This document shows positions 31,786 through 39,984 of a DNA stretch of 39,984 nt, one piece after another. A program made the translations under genes and the position numbers. The DNA comes from Vicinamibacterales bacterium (GTDB taxonomy: Bacteria; Acidobacteriota; Vicinamibacteria; Vicinamibacterales; Fen-181): contig DASXVO010000024.1 of assembly GCA_036504215.1 (NCBI GenBank), forward strand, positions 1 through 39,984. Reading direction: 5' to 3'. The first letter of the stretch is position 1, and every line of letters starts with the position of its first letter. Below the pieces are notes generated by a model that saw only the letters and a program-made list of their open reading frames with translations, was not told the origin of the DNA and did not search any database.

Positions 31786-34269
31786 CTAGCGGGCGTCCGC
31801 GCCGACGATCGACGTGGCGATGTACCTCGCGATCACGTCCCGGAGTTCCGCCTGCTTGATCGGCTTCGACACGTAGTCGGTCATGCCGGCCGCGAGGCAG
31901 CGCTCGCGGTCGCCTTGCAGGGCGTACGCCGTCATCGCCACGATTGGGATGCGCGAGAACCGACCAGTCGACGCGCGGATGATCGTCGTCGCCTCGTATC
32001 CGTCGATCACCGGCATCTGGCAGTCCATGAAGACGATGTCGTAGTCGTCGTTCGCGAGCCGGTCGACGGCCTCCTGCCCGTTGCACGCCAAGTCCACCCG
32101 GCAGCCGAGCTTCTCGAGCATCCGCATCGCGACACGTTGATTGACGGCGTTGTCTTCAGCAAGCAGCACACGCGCCGGACTGCGAAGCGCGGCGGGCGCG
32201 GCCGGCACCGCGCGGGCCGGGCCGGAGACCGCCGGACCGTCGTTCCCGAGCCGGGCAGGGGCGGGCGCCTGGCCCATCGCCGCCAGCGCCTCGATCAGTT
32301 GCGAGGGCCTGATCGGTTTGAGCAGGACCGCATGAGCCGCCACGCGGCGCGCTCCCTGCAGCGCTGCGGTCTGGCTGCGACGAGACACCATGGTCACGAG
32401 CACCGGGCCGGACGAAGCCGACGTCAGGTTGAGCGCGGCGAAGTCCGGATCGGCGACGATGTCCTGATCCGCGATGACGAGATCGAATGCGGCCCCGGCG
32501 TCGGCCGCCGAGCGAAACGTGTCGATCGCCTCTCGCGCGGACGCGCGGGCCGTGGGCAGCAGACCGGCGTCGAGCAGGCACTCGGTCGCGGCCGACCGTC
32601 GCGGCGCGCAAGCGTCGGCGACGAGGACGCGGGATCCGACCAGGTGAGCGGCCGTTGGCTGCGGAGCCGGCCCGGCCGGGTCCGGCGGCAGCGGGAGCGA
32701 CAAGGTGAACGTCGAGCCGAGCCCCGGCTCGCTCGACGCCGTCAGGGTGCCTCCCATCAACTCGGCCAGTTGCCGGCTGATGGCCAGCCCGAGCCCGGTC
32801 CCTCCGTGCCGCCGCGTGGTTGACGCGTCGCCCTGGATGAACTTGTCGAATACCGCACGCAGGGTGTCACCGGTCATGCCCATGCCGGTGTCTTGCACAG
32901 AGAAGACCAGGCGCGCCGTGCGCGCGGGCGCACCAGGCTCCGCGCCGCCAGCCGGCTCGAGATCGGGCGGCTCCGCCGCCGCCGTGACGACGACGTGGCC
33001 TCGCTCGGTGAACTTCACGGCGTTGCCGATCAGGTTGACGAGAATCTGCCGGATGCGCCCGGCGTCGCCCACGACGAACCGCGGCGTGCCGGGCTTCCAC
33101 CGCACGACCAGGTCGAGATCCTGGGTCTCGGATCGCTCGGCCAGCAACTCGGCCGCATCCTCGACGACGGTCAGCAGATCGAACGGGATTGGATCGATCG
33201 TCAGCCGGCCCGCCTCGATCTTGGACAGGTCGAGCACGTCGTTGATGACCCGCAGCAGTGACTCCGCGCTCCGCTTGACGGTCTCCGCATACTCGTGCTG
33301 ATCCGGGTTCAGGCCGGTTTCGAGCAGCAGTTCGGTCATGCCGAGGACGCCGTTCATCGGCGTCCGAATCTCATGGCTCATGTTGGCCAGGAACTCGGTC
33401 TTCGATCGGCTGGCCGACTCCGCCGCATCCTTGGCCTCCTGCAGGCGCGCGTTGAGCTCCGCCAGCACCCGCGCCCGTTGCTCCGCCCGGCGGCGCCGCC
33501 GCCAGAGGAGTCCGATCGTGCCGAGCAGCAGCAGCGAGGTGCTGCCGATGGCGATTTGACGATAGGGAATCAGCGGTGGGAAGGCGAAGTCCGCCGGTGT
33601 GCGTGGCGTCAGGCGGTAGTCGTCCGCCCCCGGCGGCTTCATCGCATCGACGGTGGCGATGGCGGTCAGTGTGACGCTGTTGGACTGGAGGAGATGCTCG
33701 AGGAAGTTCAGATCCTGGAGAAAGTAGTCCGTGAGCATGACGGGCATCTGGCCTGTCCCGTCGTCGATGACCAGGCCCATCTTTCGTGCGAACTGCGCGG
33801 GCACGGTCAACAGGTGGCCGTGGACGCGGACCAACTCGGCGCTGTGGCGTCCTTCGCGAAGATTCGAGACCGGCACGTCCACCGGAGCCGGCGGGTCGCC
33901 GCCGCCCAGCCGGTCGAGCTTGGCGACCGCAAGTTGATTGCGGCCGTGGTACTGGCTGATGTCGCCCGTCACCCGCAGCCGATCGCCCCGCTTCAGGCGG
34001 CCGACCAGCGACGAGTCCGGACTGACCAGCCAGATGGCACCGGTGGCGTCCTGGAGGGTCGCGACCGTCACGTTCTGTCCGAGCACGCGGGGTTCGTTCG
34101 TGAGCACGCCCACGAGCGTGGCGCGCTGCCCGAGGCGGTCCGGCACGCGGTCATGGTTCGCGTCCGCGATCGCGGTTCCAACCATGAGGAGCGGCGGAGT
34201 CTGCGCGGTGGCGACCGGACAGGCTGCGCCGAGGAGGACAAGCGTGCAGGCGAAGGCGAAACGTCTCAC
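31786..34269 (-). CDS. hybrid histidine kinase with exported OB-like sensor and two receivers
   Basis: An 827-residue protein. A signal peptide ([17 protein letters not shown]) is followed by a periplasmic part of about 170 residues whose first half ([20 protein letters not shown] to [19 protein letters not shown]) resembles an OB-fold. A transmembrane helix ([18 protein letters not shown]) comes near residue 200. The kinase core has [14 protein letters not shown] (phospho-His), [15 protein letters not shown] and GTGLGLAIS. Receiver 1 is degenerate, with VADACAPRR in place of VDDN. Receiver 2 is intact, with [12 protein letters not shown] and [15 protein letters not shown]. The start is GTG at 34269. 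It is convergent with the caspase remnant; the ligand is unknown. Confidence 0.88.
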   Translation of the reverse strand: MRRFAFACTLVLLGAACPVATAQTPPLLMVGTAIADANHDRVPDRLGQRATLVGVLTNEPRVLGQNVTVATLQDATGAIWLVSPDSSLVGRLKRGDRLRVTGDISQYHGRNQLAVAKLDRLGGGDPPAPVDVPVSNLREGRHSAELVRVHGHLLTVPAQFARKMGLVIDDGTGQMPVMLTDYFLQDLNFLEHLLQSNSVTLTAIATVDAMKPPGADDYRLTPRTPADFAFPPLIPYRQIAIGSTSLLLLGTIGLLWRRRRRAEQRARVLAELNARLQEAKDAAESASRSKTEFLANMSHEIRTPMNGVLGMTELLLETGLNPDQHEYAETVKRSAESLLRVINDVLDLSKIEAGRLTIDPIPFDLLTVVEDAAELLAERSETQDLDLVVRWKPGTPRFVVGDAGRIRQILVNLIGNAVKFTERGHVVVTAAAEPPDLEPAGGAEPGAPARTARLVFSVQDTGMGMTGDTLRAVFDKFIQGDASTTRRHGGTGLGLAISRQLAELMGGTLTASSEPGLGSTFTLSLPLPPDPAGPAPQPTAAHLVGSRVLVADACAPRRSAATECLLDAGLLPTARASAREAIDTFRSAADAGAAFDLVIADQDIVADPDFAALNLTSASSGPVLVTMVSRRSQTAALQGARRVAAHAVLLKPIRPSQLIEALAAMGQAPAPARLGNDGPAVSGPARAVPAAPAALRSPARVLLAEDNAVNQRVAMRMLEKLGCRVDLACNGQEAVDRLANDDYDIVFMDCQMPVIDGYEATTIIRASTGRFSRIPIVAMTAYALQGDRERCLAAGMTDYVSKPIKQAELRDVIARYIATSIVGADAR

Positions 34270-34483
34270 GGATTGACTTCACCGAACGAGGGCATCACAC
34301 GCACGAACGCTCGACGTCGTAATCGGCCGATTCCATGCCGGCTTGAGTGCCGCCGGTGCGTATTCTACGCCCGACTGGCACGAACTTCGGGACCTGCCGC
34401 ATCCACATTCGATCACCCGCATCAACCGGTTGAGTTGGAAAACAGTTCCGGTCTGATTCGGGCGATGGCGGCCGGGCGGGCTG

Positions 34484-34669
34484 CTACCTCGCCTGGGCCG
34501 GGTAGACCGTCCGCACGGCGATGAGCAGCACCCAGCAGGCGATGGCGCCGCGCCACCAGCCCTGCGACGAGAGCCAGATCTGCCTGGCCAGGAAGGCATC
34601 GAGCAGGCCCATGGCCAACGCCAGACAACCCAAGAGCAGCAGGACCTGGAGCAACAGCTTCGTATTCAT
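34484..34669 (-). CDS. small two-helix membrane protein of unknown function
   Basis: A 61-residue protein with two transmembrane helices, LLLQVLLLLGCLALAMGLLDA and GAIACWVLLIAVRTVY, separated by the loop FLARQIWLSSQGWWR. AGGAGA lies seven bases before ATG 34669. The gene starts 13 bases after the stop of the PocR kinase on the same strand, so both are likely on one transcript. The family is not recognised. Confidence 0.7.
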   Translation of the reverse strand: MNTKLLLQVLLLLGCLALAMGLLDAFLARQIWLSSQGWWRGAIACWVLLIAVRTVYPAQAR

Positions 34670-34682
34670 GGCAGTCTCCTGT

Positions 34683-37673
34683 TCAGCCGTCGAGCGCTTC
34701 GCGGACACCCCGAGCCAGCGTCGCGCGTGAGAACGGTTTCTGGACGAAATTTACGTTCTCGTCCAGGACGCCGTGGTGGGCGATGATGTCGGCGGTGTAG
34801 CCCGACATGAACAGGCATTTCATGCCGGGCTTGGTCTGCGCGAGGCGGGACGCGAGTTCCTTTCCGTTCATCTCGGGCATCACGACGTCGGTGAGCAGCA
34901 GGTGGATCGGTTCCGGGTGCTCCTCGGCCAGCCGAATCGCATCGTACGGCGAGGTGGCCGACAACACCACATATCCGAGCTTCGTCAGGATGGAACGCGC
35001 AGTTTTGAGCGTGCTGCGAGCATCCTCGGCGATCAGGATCGTCTCCGAACCGGTCGGCACCTGCTCGGGCCCCGGTGTCTTCTCCGAATCGGCGACCGGG
35101 CTTCGATCGCGCGGCAGCCAGATCTTGAACGTGCTGCCGACCCCTTCGTGGCTGTGCGCGGTCACCATGCCGGCGTTCTGCTTCACGATGCCGAAAACCG
35201 TCGACAGGCCCAGGCCGGTACCCTGGCCCGGTGCCTTGGTGGTGAAGAACGGCTCGAAGATGCGCTCGAGCACGTCGCGGCCCATGCCGCAGCCCGTATC
35301 GCTGACCGTCAGCAGGACGTAGTCACCGGGCACGAAGCCGACCTGGACCCGGCAGTACTCGTCGTCCACGACGATGTTGCTCGTTTCGATCGTGAGCGTC
35401 CCGGTGCCCGACATGGCGTCGCGCGCGTTCACGACGAGGTTCGCCAGCACCTGATCGACCTGGGACGGATCCATCTTGACGGGCCAGAGGTCGTGTCCGG
35501 GAATCCAGCGGAGCACGATATCCTCGCCGATCAGGCGCTGCAGCATCTTCAACAGGCTGCCCACGACCTCGTTGAGATCCAGCAGCCTGGGCTTGATCGG
35601 CTGGCGGCGGGCGAAGGCCAGGAGCTGGCGGGTCAAATCTCCCGACCGTCTGGCGGCGCCGATGATTTCTTCCAGGTCGTCGCGGATCGCCGAGTCCGGC
35701 CCGAGATCGAGCAGGGCCATCTCGGCGTGTCCCATCACCACGCTCAGCATGTTGTTGAAGTCGTGGGCGACCCCGCCGGCGAGCCGGCCGACCGATTCCA
35801 ACCGCTGGACCTGGGCCACCTGTGATTCCAGCCTCTCTCGATCGGCTTCGCGATCGAGATTGTCGAGGCCGAACGAGATGTCGGTTGCCGACTCCTCCAA
35901 CAACTCGATCTCCTGGGGACCGAAGAACCCCAACTCCGGCGCGTACACGGTCAACGCCCCGCGGATCCGTCCGCCCGACCGGACCGGAAACGCCGCCGAG
36001 GCTCCCCAGCGAATGCGCGAACGATCCTTGCGCCATGGCAGCGTGCACGGGTCGTTGAGGAAGTCGTTGCAGATGTAGTGTCGTCCCTCGCGGATTGCCG
36101 TGCCCGTCGGGCCGCGTCCTTCTGGCCGGTCGTCCGCGAAGAGGCGAATGCCATCCAGGTACCCGGTATCATCGCCGTGACTGGCCACGACCCGTATCTC
36201 GAGGGTGCCCGGCTCGACCCAGCCGACCCACGCCATCTGAAATCCGCCCGCCGTGACGAGCACGCGACAGATCTCGTCGAACAGGTCCTGCCTGGACTGA
36301 ACCCGCACGAGCGCCTGGTTGATCTCGCTGAGCGCCGCGTACAGCCGGCTCAGCCGCGCGATTTCGGCTTCCGCCAGCTTGCGCTCGGTGATGTCGCGCG
36401 TCACCGACAGGATGTGCGGCTCGCCGTCGAGGGCGATCACACTGGCCGACATCAACGCCACGTGTTCGTCGCCGTTCTTCGCGCGGAACCGGGCCTCGAG
36501 ATTCGAGACCTCGCCGCGTGCGGTCAGCCCCTCGACCAGGCGCTCGCGGTCCTCCGGGTCCACCCAGATGTCGAGTTCGAGCGACGAGTGGCCGATCACC
36601 TCCTCGCGCTCGTACCCGAGCAGGTCGAGAAAGCCGGAGTTCACGTTGACATACAGACCGTCCCGCAGCCGGTTGATGTTGACGGCGTCCGGGCTGTGGT
36701 AGAAGGCCTTCGCGAACCGCTCTTCCGAGAGGCGCAGCGCCTCCTCGACCGCCTTTCGGCCCGTGATCTCGCGTACGGTGGCGATCGCGCCGACCACGCG
36801 GCCGCCCTCGTCGTGCAGCGGACCGCACGTATCCGACGCCCACCCGGTCTTCCCGTCCGGGGTCGTGTAGGAGAAGTCGATCGGCGCCGGTGTGCCGCCT
36901 CCGAGCGCCATCTCGATCCGCTCGACCATCCCGACGTCGCGAAGGAACGGAAACACCTCCACCGGGTGCTTGCCGAGCACGTCGGCGGCACGGACGCCCG
37001 AGATCCCTTCCATGAACGGGTTCCAGACCAGGTAGCGAAGGTCCGGTCCGTAGACGATGATGCCCTCCTGGGCGCTGTCGATGATCTGCTGATTGAAGGC
37101 GTGCGTGTTCCTGAGCGCCTCGTCCTTCTCGGCGAGGAGCGCCCTGGCTTCGATCTCCTGCAGATTCTTGTGGCCGATGCCAGCGAGGATCTGGGTGAAG
37201 CCCTTGATGAAGTCGAGGTACTGCGTGAGCTTCTCCTGCGTCCAGACGGGCACCCTGGCCACGGCGTCGAGATACGCGGCTTCGTCGAATCCGTACCTGG
37301 CGGCCTGCTGGCGGAAGTACTCGAGATCGGGCGGTTCGAGGAACAACTGCCCGGTGAAATAGTTGCCGAGGTGCTTCCCCCCGATCACGATAGGGGTCGC
37401 ATTGTCCACCAGGCCGTGCGGACAGCGGTAGGTCACCGCCGGATTCGCCTCGTGGAGATGGCTCAGGATGTACTGGTCGCTGGCGCGGCACTCCCGCCCG
37501 CACTCGGGGTGCGGGCGATGGAACTTCGTGCAGATGTCCTGCCACGCGGTGGCGGTCAGCACGTTGCCGTCGTTGTCGATGATGGCGGAGGGAAACGAGT
37601 AGACCTCGTTGAGCTTGTCCTGAAGCGTCTGGAACAAGGGGATGTCGATCAGATCCTGCAGGCGGTAGTCCAT
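34683..37673 (-). CDS. PocR-PAS-PAS-GAF hybrid sensor histidine kinase
   Basis: A 996-residue cytoplasmic kinase. Domains: a PocR ligand-binding domain (about 5-175) with its cysteine set PHPECGRECRASDQ and YRCPHGLVD; PAS 1 (about 195-310); PAS 2 (about 320-440); a GAF domain (about 460-615) with GTAIREGRHYICNDF; phosphoacceptor GGVAHDFNNMLSV; ATPase domain with NLVVNARDAM, DTGCGMG and GTGLGLSTVFGIV; and a C-terminal receiver with IAEDA and LLTDVVMPEMNG. PocR domains are proposed to bind small hydrocarbon-like ligands or, with cysteines, metal clusters. I chose ATG 37673 (MDYRLQDLIDIPLF), where PocR similarity begins; the ORF extends upstream without domain evidence and without a clear ribosome-binding site at either position. 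Confidence 0.9.
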   Translation of the reverse strand: MDYRLQDLIDIPLFQTLQDKLNEVYSFPSAIIDNDGNVLTATAWQDICTKFHRPHPECGRECRASDQYILSHLHEANPAVTYRCPHGLVDNATPIVIGGKHLGNYFTGQLFLEPPDLEYFRQQAARYGFDEAAYLDAVARVPVWTQEKLTQYLDFIKGFTQILAGIGHKNLQEIEARALLAEKDEALRNTHAFNQQIIDSAQEGIIVYGPDLRYLVWNPFMEGISGVRAADVLGKHPVEVFPFLRDVGMVERIEMALGGGTPAPIDFSYTTPDGKTGWASDTCGPLHDEGGRVVGAIATVREITGRKAVEEALRLSEERFAKAFYHSPDAVNINRLRDGLYVNVNSGFLDLLGYEREEVIGHSSLELDIWVDPEDRERLVEGLTARGEVSNLEARFRAKNGDEHVALMSASVIALDGEPHILSVTRDITERKLAEAEIARLSRLYAALSEINQALVRVQSRQDLFDEICRVLVTAGGFQMAWVGWVEPGTLEIRVVASHGDDTGYLDGIRLFADDRPEGRGPTGTAIREGRHYICNDFLNDPCTLPWRKDRSRIRWGASAAFPVRSGGRIRGALTVYAPELGFFGPQEIELLEESATDISFGLDNLDREADRERLESQVAQVQRLESVGRLAGGVAHDFNNMLSVVMGHAEMALLDLGPDSAIRDDLEEIIGAARRSGDLTRQLLAFARRQPIKPRLLDLNEVVGSLLKMLQRLIGEDIVLRWIPGHDLWPVKMDPSQVDQVLANLVVNARDAMSGTGTLTIETSNIVVDDEYCRVQVGFVPGDYVLLTVSDTGCGMGRDVLERIFEPFFTTKAPGQGTGLGLSTVFGIVKQNAGMVTAHSHEGVGSTFKIWLPRDRSPVADSEKTPGPEQVPTGSETILIAEDARSTLKTARSILTKLGYVVLSATSPYDAIRLAEEHPEPIHLLLTDVVMPEMNGKELASRLAQTKPGMKCLFMSGYTADIIAHHGVLDENVNFVQKPFSRATLARGVREALDG

Positions 37674-37808
37674 GGGCACGTCCCGATGACAACAAGAGCG
37701 TCTGCCGGTGAGGCCAGCGTGCGGCGGGGGCGCGTGCCACCACCCGCGCGGGCCACCCGTGCGGGCCATGATACAGGCTCCGGCGCCGGGGCGCACGCCA
37801 CCGGGCTG

Positions 37809-37814
37809 TATAAT
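37809..37814 (+). promoter_or_regulatory. -10 box TATAAT upstream of the FMN dehydrogenase
   Basis: A perfect TATAAT lies 27 bases before the ATG in otherwise very GC-rich sequence. No TTGACA-like box is found 16-18 bases upstream. AAGGAG follows at about 37828-37833, giving a short leader. Confidence 0.45.
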
Positions 37815-37840
37815 CCCCTTGCCCCGAAAGGAGTCCCATC

Positions 37841-39061
37841 ATGCGTTCCCCATCGTCGTCGCTCGACGGTCGCCGCGCGTTGCTCAGATTCCTCGCTGCC
37901 AGCCCACTCCTGGCTGGTCTGGCGGGGCCCCGCGGCTGGCTGGATGCCCACGCGCAGACGTCCGATCTGATCACTGCGGCGAAGGACGGCCTCGACGTCT
38001 TCGACTTCGAGGCGGTCGCGCGGAAGAACCTGTCGCCGGCCCACTTCGGCTACCTCGAGACAGGCACCGATGACGACGGGACGATTCGCGTGAACCGTGA
38101 GGGATTCACGCGCTACGAGTTGAGGGTGCGTCGGCTCATCGACATCAGCAGGATCGACCCGTCGGTGTCGGTGCTCGGCGCGAAGTGGGATTCCCCGATC
38201 TTCCTGTGTCCGGTGGGCAGTCACCGAGCCTTCCACGCGGACGGCGAGCTGGCGGTGGCCCGTGGGGCGAAGCCGGGGAAGCACATGGTGATGCTCGCCA
38301 CACCGTCCACGACGGCCATCGAGGATGTGAACGCGGCGCGCGGCGAGCCGGTCTGGTTTCAACTCTATCGGCGCAACGACTGGAACCAGACCCGCCAGAT
38401 GATCAAGCGCGCCGAGGCGTCGGGCTGCCCGGCGCTCGTCTTCACCGTCGATCTCCTGGGCGGCAGCAATCGGCTGACTTCGGCGCGCGCAGAGCGGCGC
38501 GACACCCTGCCGTGCGCCTCGTGCCATCCGAAGGGCCTCGACGCCAACCGCCGCAAGCCGATGATCGCGGACCTGAAGCCCGCGGCCGCGGCGCCGGAGA
38601 TTGGCCCGCCGACCTGGGAGTTCGTCAAGCGGCTGAAGGACGCGACCCCCATGAAGCTGGTCGTCAAGGGCATCGTCACGCGCGAGGATGCCGAGATGGC
38701 CGTCGAGCACGGCGTGGACGTCGCGTTCGTCTCGAATCATGGCGGCCGCGCCGAGAACAGCCTGCGATCGGCTGTCGAGTGCGTGCCCGAGGTCGTGGCT
38801 GGCGTCGCCGGACGCATACCGGTGATCGTGGACAGCGGGTTCCGCCGCGGCACCGACATCTTCAAGGCGCTGGCGCTCGGCGCCACCGCGGTTGGCGTGG
38901 GACGGCCGTACATCTGGGGCTTGGCGGCCTTCGGGCAGGAGGGCGTCGAGGCGGTCCTGGTGATTCTCCGCCGCGAGCTTCAGATGGTGATGCGCCAGGC
39001 GGGCACGACCGCCGTGAACAGGATCACGAAGGCTTACCTCGTCGATCGACGCGGGCAGTGA
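37841..39061 (+). CDS. exported FMN-dependent alpha-hydroxy-acid dehydrogenase with CxxCH motif
   Basis: A 406-residue TIM-barrel flavoenzyme of the lactate/glycolate oxidase family. It has HFGYLETG (Tyr71), VWFQLYRR (Tyr176), the FMN-binding lysine Lys276 in KLVVKGI, the catalytic His300 in VSNHGGR, and VDSGFRRGTDIFKAL for phosphate binding. The N-terminus has a double-arginine signal (DGRRALLRFLAASPLLAG), so it is probably exported folded by Tat with FMN bound. The motif after HGGR reads AENS where relatives usually have QLD. Residues 225-229 are CASCH, a c-type haem-binding sequence in the variable loop between strands, which would suit electron transfer to a cytochrome instead of O2. AAGGAG precedes ATG 37841. 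Substrate unknown. Confidence 0.88.
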   Translation: MRSPSSSLDGRRALLRFLAASPLLAGLAGPRGWLDAHAQTSDLITAAKDGLDVFDFEAVARKNLSPAHFGYLETGTDDDGTIRVNREGFTRYELRVRRLIDISRIDPSVSVLGAKWDSPIFLCPVGSHRAFHADGELAVARGAKPGKHMVMLATPSTTAIEDVNAARGEPVWFQLYRRNDWNQTRQMIKRAEASGCPALVFTVDLLGGSNRLTSARAERRDTLPCASCHPKGLDANRRKPMIADLKPAAAAPEIGPPTWEFVKRLKDATPMKLVVKGIVTREDAEMAVEHGVDVAFVSNHGGRAENSLRSAVECVPEVVAGVAGRIPVIVDSGFRRGTDIFKALALGATAVGVGRPYIWGLAAFGQEGVEAVLVILRRELQMVMRQAGTTAVNRITKAYLVDRRGQ

Positions 39062-39086
39062 GACATCACTCCGGGAGAGTTTGCGT

Positions 39087-39110
39087 ACCCTGGCCGGCCA
39101 CGGCCCGGGT
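39087..39110. terminator. hairpin between convergent genes, possible terminator
   Basis: ACCC-t-GGCC (39087-39095) pairs with GGCC-c-GGGT (39102-39110), leaving one mismatch and a six-base loop. It lies 25 bases after the dehydrogenase stop and before the convergent gene stub. There is no T-run, so termination is only suggested. Confidence 0.28.
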
Positions 39111-39166
39111 TACCCGTGCGCGAACGACGTCGCCCAGAGCAGCGCAAGGACGACCGATCGCATCAT
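39110..39166 (-). pseudogene. signal-peptide-only gene stub after the RpiR gene
   Basis: An 18-codon frame, MMRSVVLALLWATSFAHG then TAA, overlaps the rpiR stop by an ATGA junction. It is a clean signal-peptide start with nothing after it, so it looks like the 5' end of an exported protein gene that lost its body. A real 18-residue product is less likely. Confidence 0.4.
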
Positions 39167-39984
39167 TCTTCCTTGCGGATCGACAGGGTGGCCTCCATGG
39201 CCTTCAGAGAACGGGGACGGGAACTCGCGGCGATGGCGGCCGCCAGCCCATGGACGAGGACCATGGGAGCGGACACTGAATTCGACGGTCCGAGGGTGTC
39301 CGTTTTCGCCACGAGCACCGCGTCGCTGTGCCTGGCGATGGGGGCGATCGCCTGGTTCGTGACGCTCACCACGCACGCGCCCCGCTTCTTGGCGAGGGCG
39401 GCGGCTTCGATGGTCTGGAGGGAGTAGGGCGGGAAGGAGAAGGCGAAGAGGGCGTCCCCCTTGCCGATCCGGACCAACTGCTCCGAGACGTTCAAGCCCG
39501 TGTGCTGGAGGGCGAAGCAACGAAGGCCGATGTGCTGGAGGACGAAGGCCGCGAGCCCAGCCAGATGGGCGGACACGCCCACCCCCAGGAGGTACACGCC
39601 GTGGGCCTGGGACAGGATGTCCGCGGCACTCCGGAACGTGACTTCGTCGAGCAGGCTCATCGTGGCGGCGATGTTCCGCGCCTCCTGCCTCGCGATGGCG
39701 GCGACCTCGGACAGGCTGGCCGTCTCACCCGCATCCAGGTTCAACCTGAACTGTTCCAGGGGAGACAGGCCTTTGTGCAGGTCGCGCTTGAGGCCCTTCT
39801 TCAGTTCCGACAGGCCCGTGTAGCCCAGCTTCTGGACGACCCGGATGATGCAGGCCGGCCCGGTGTGGAGATGGACCGCCAGTTCCTGGACCGACAGCAA
39901 CGCCACGCTCTGGGTCTGCTCCAGGAGATAGCCGGCGATGCGGCGCTCGGTGGGGGTCAGGGCATCCCGTTGCGCGTGGATGGC
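39163..39984 (-). CDS. RpiR-family transcriptional regulator (5' end outside window)
   Basis: At least 273 residues, entering from the right edge. The first part (DALTPTERRIAGYLLEQTQS, VALLSVQELAVHL, IIRVVQKLGYTGLSELK) is the helix-turn-helix_6 domain, and about residues 120-250 are an SIS domain with GVYLLGVGVSAHLAGLAAFV and DALFAFSFPPYSLQTIEAA. RpiR regulators sense phosphorylated sugars and control sugar catabolism genes. The start codon is not in the window. A GTG at 39906 lies inside the DNA-binding domain and should not be taken as the start. A stub gene is coupled to its stop codon. Confidence 0.9.
   Translation of the reverse strand, partial: AIHAQRDALTPTERRIAGYLLEQTQSVALLSVQELAVHLHTGPACIIRVVQKLGYTGLSELKKGLKRDLHKGLSPLEQFRLNLDAGETASLSEVAAIARQEARNIAATMSLLDEVTFRSAADILSQAHGVYLLGVGVSAHLAGLAAFVLQHIGLRCFALQHTGLNVSEQLVRIGKGDALFAFSFPPYSLQTIEAAALAKKRGACVVSVTNQAIAPIARHSDAVLVAKTDTLGPSNSVSAPMVLVHGLAAAIAASSRPRSLKAMEATLSIRKEE

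Noticed and set aside
1-39984. tRNA, rRNA, CRISPR array or insertion sequence
   Set aside because: No cloverleaf-like sequence, regularly spaced repeat or transposase-like protein was recognised on either strand by reading; a covariance-model search was not possible here.

Overview
The window is a GC-rich bacterial chromosome segment from one genome. Two large MacB/FtsX-type permeases of the 'acidobacterial duplicated orphan permease' (ADOP) type, many exported or degraded accessory genes, and an anaerobe-like H2 metabolism locus suggest an Acidobacteriota member. That assignment is an inference from gene content; no rRNA or other phylogenetic marker is present.

Left part (1-9.6 kb): the tail of an unrecognised gene, a tatA-like gene, an FkbM methyltransferase, two ADOP permeases on opposite strands, an exported trypsin-like protease, a GNAT acetyltransferase and a class V aminotransferase. 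A 528-base gap at 7.9-8.4 kb may hold gene debris.

9.96-15.98 kb: a tight eight-gene plus-strand operon encoding a nearly self-contained type II fatty-acid-like pathway: FabI-like reductase, ketosynthase III, FabA, FabZ, ketosynthase II, acyl carrier protein, a PlsC-type acyltransferase and a phosphopantetheinyl transferase. Start and stop codons overlap or nearly so. It has its own carrier protein, the enzyme to activate it and an acyltransferase to offload the product, so it looks like a dedicated lipid pathway rather than housekeeping fab genes. No ketoreductase of the FabG type and no malonyl transferase is encoded here.

16-21 kb: a PIN-toxin remnant and an exported protein of unknown function. 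Then comes a plus-strand sensory group: an [FeFe]-hydrogenase-like H-cluster domain fused to an Fe-S domain and a chemotaxis-receptor signalling domain, a single-domain response regulator and a sensorless histidine kinase.

20.95-29.41 kb: a minus-strand operon, in transcription order hdrA-like flavoprotein, mvhD, mvhG, mvhA, qmoA-like flavoprotein, a winged-helix protein, qmoC-like membrane cytochrome b subunit, hydrogenase maturation protease. It reads as a Qmo-type quinone-interacting complex with a group 3 [NiFe] hydrogenase built into the middle, and it has no HdrB. The likely role is H2-linked electron flow to or from the quinone pool, possibly with flavin-based bifurcation. The adjacent [FeFe]-like sensor group converges on its 3' end and could be its H2-responsive regulator. 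This locus is the main candidate for an undescribed system.

29.9-40 kb: an exported or anchored endonuclease/exonuclease/phosphatase-family protein, a caspase-like gene with internal deletions, a hybrid histidine kinase, a PocR-PAS-GAF hybrid kinase followed by a tiny membrane protein, an exported FMN-dependent alpha-hydroxy-acid dehydrogenase carrying a CxxCH haem motif, a signal-peptide-only gene stub, and an RpiR-type regulator cut by the right edge. I saw no tRNA, rRNA, CRISPR array or intact insertion sequence.
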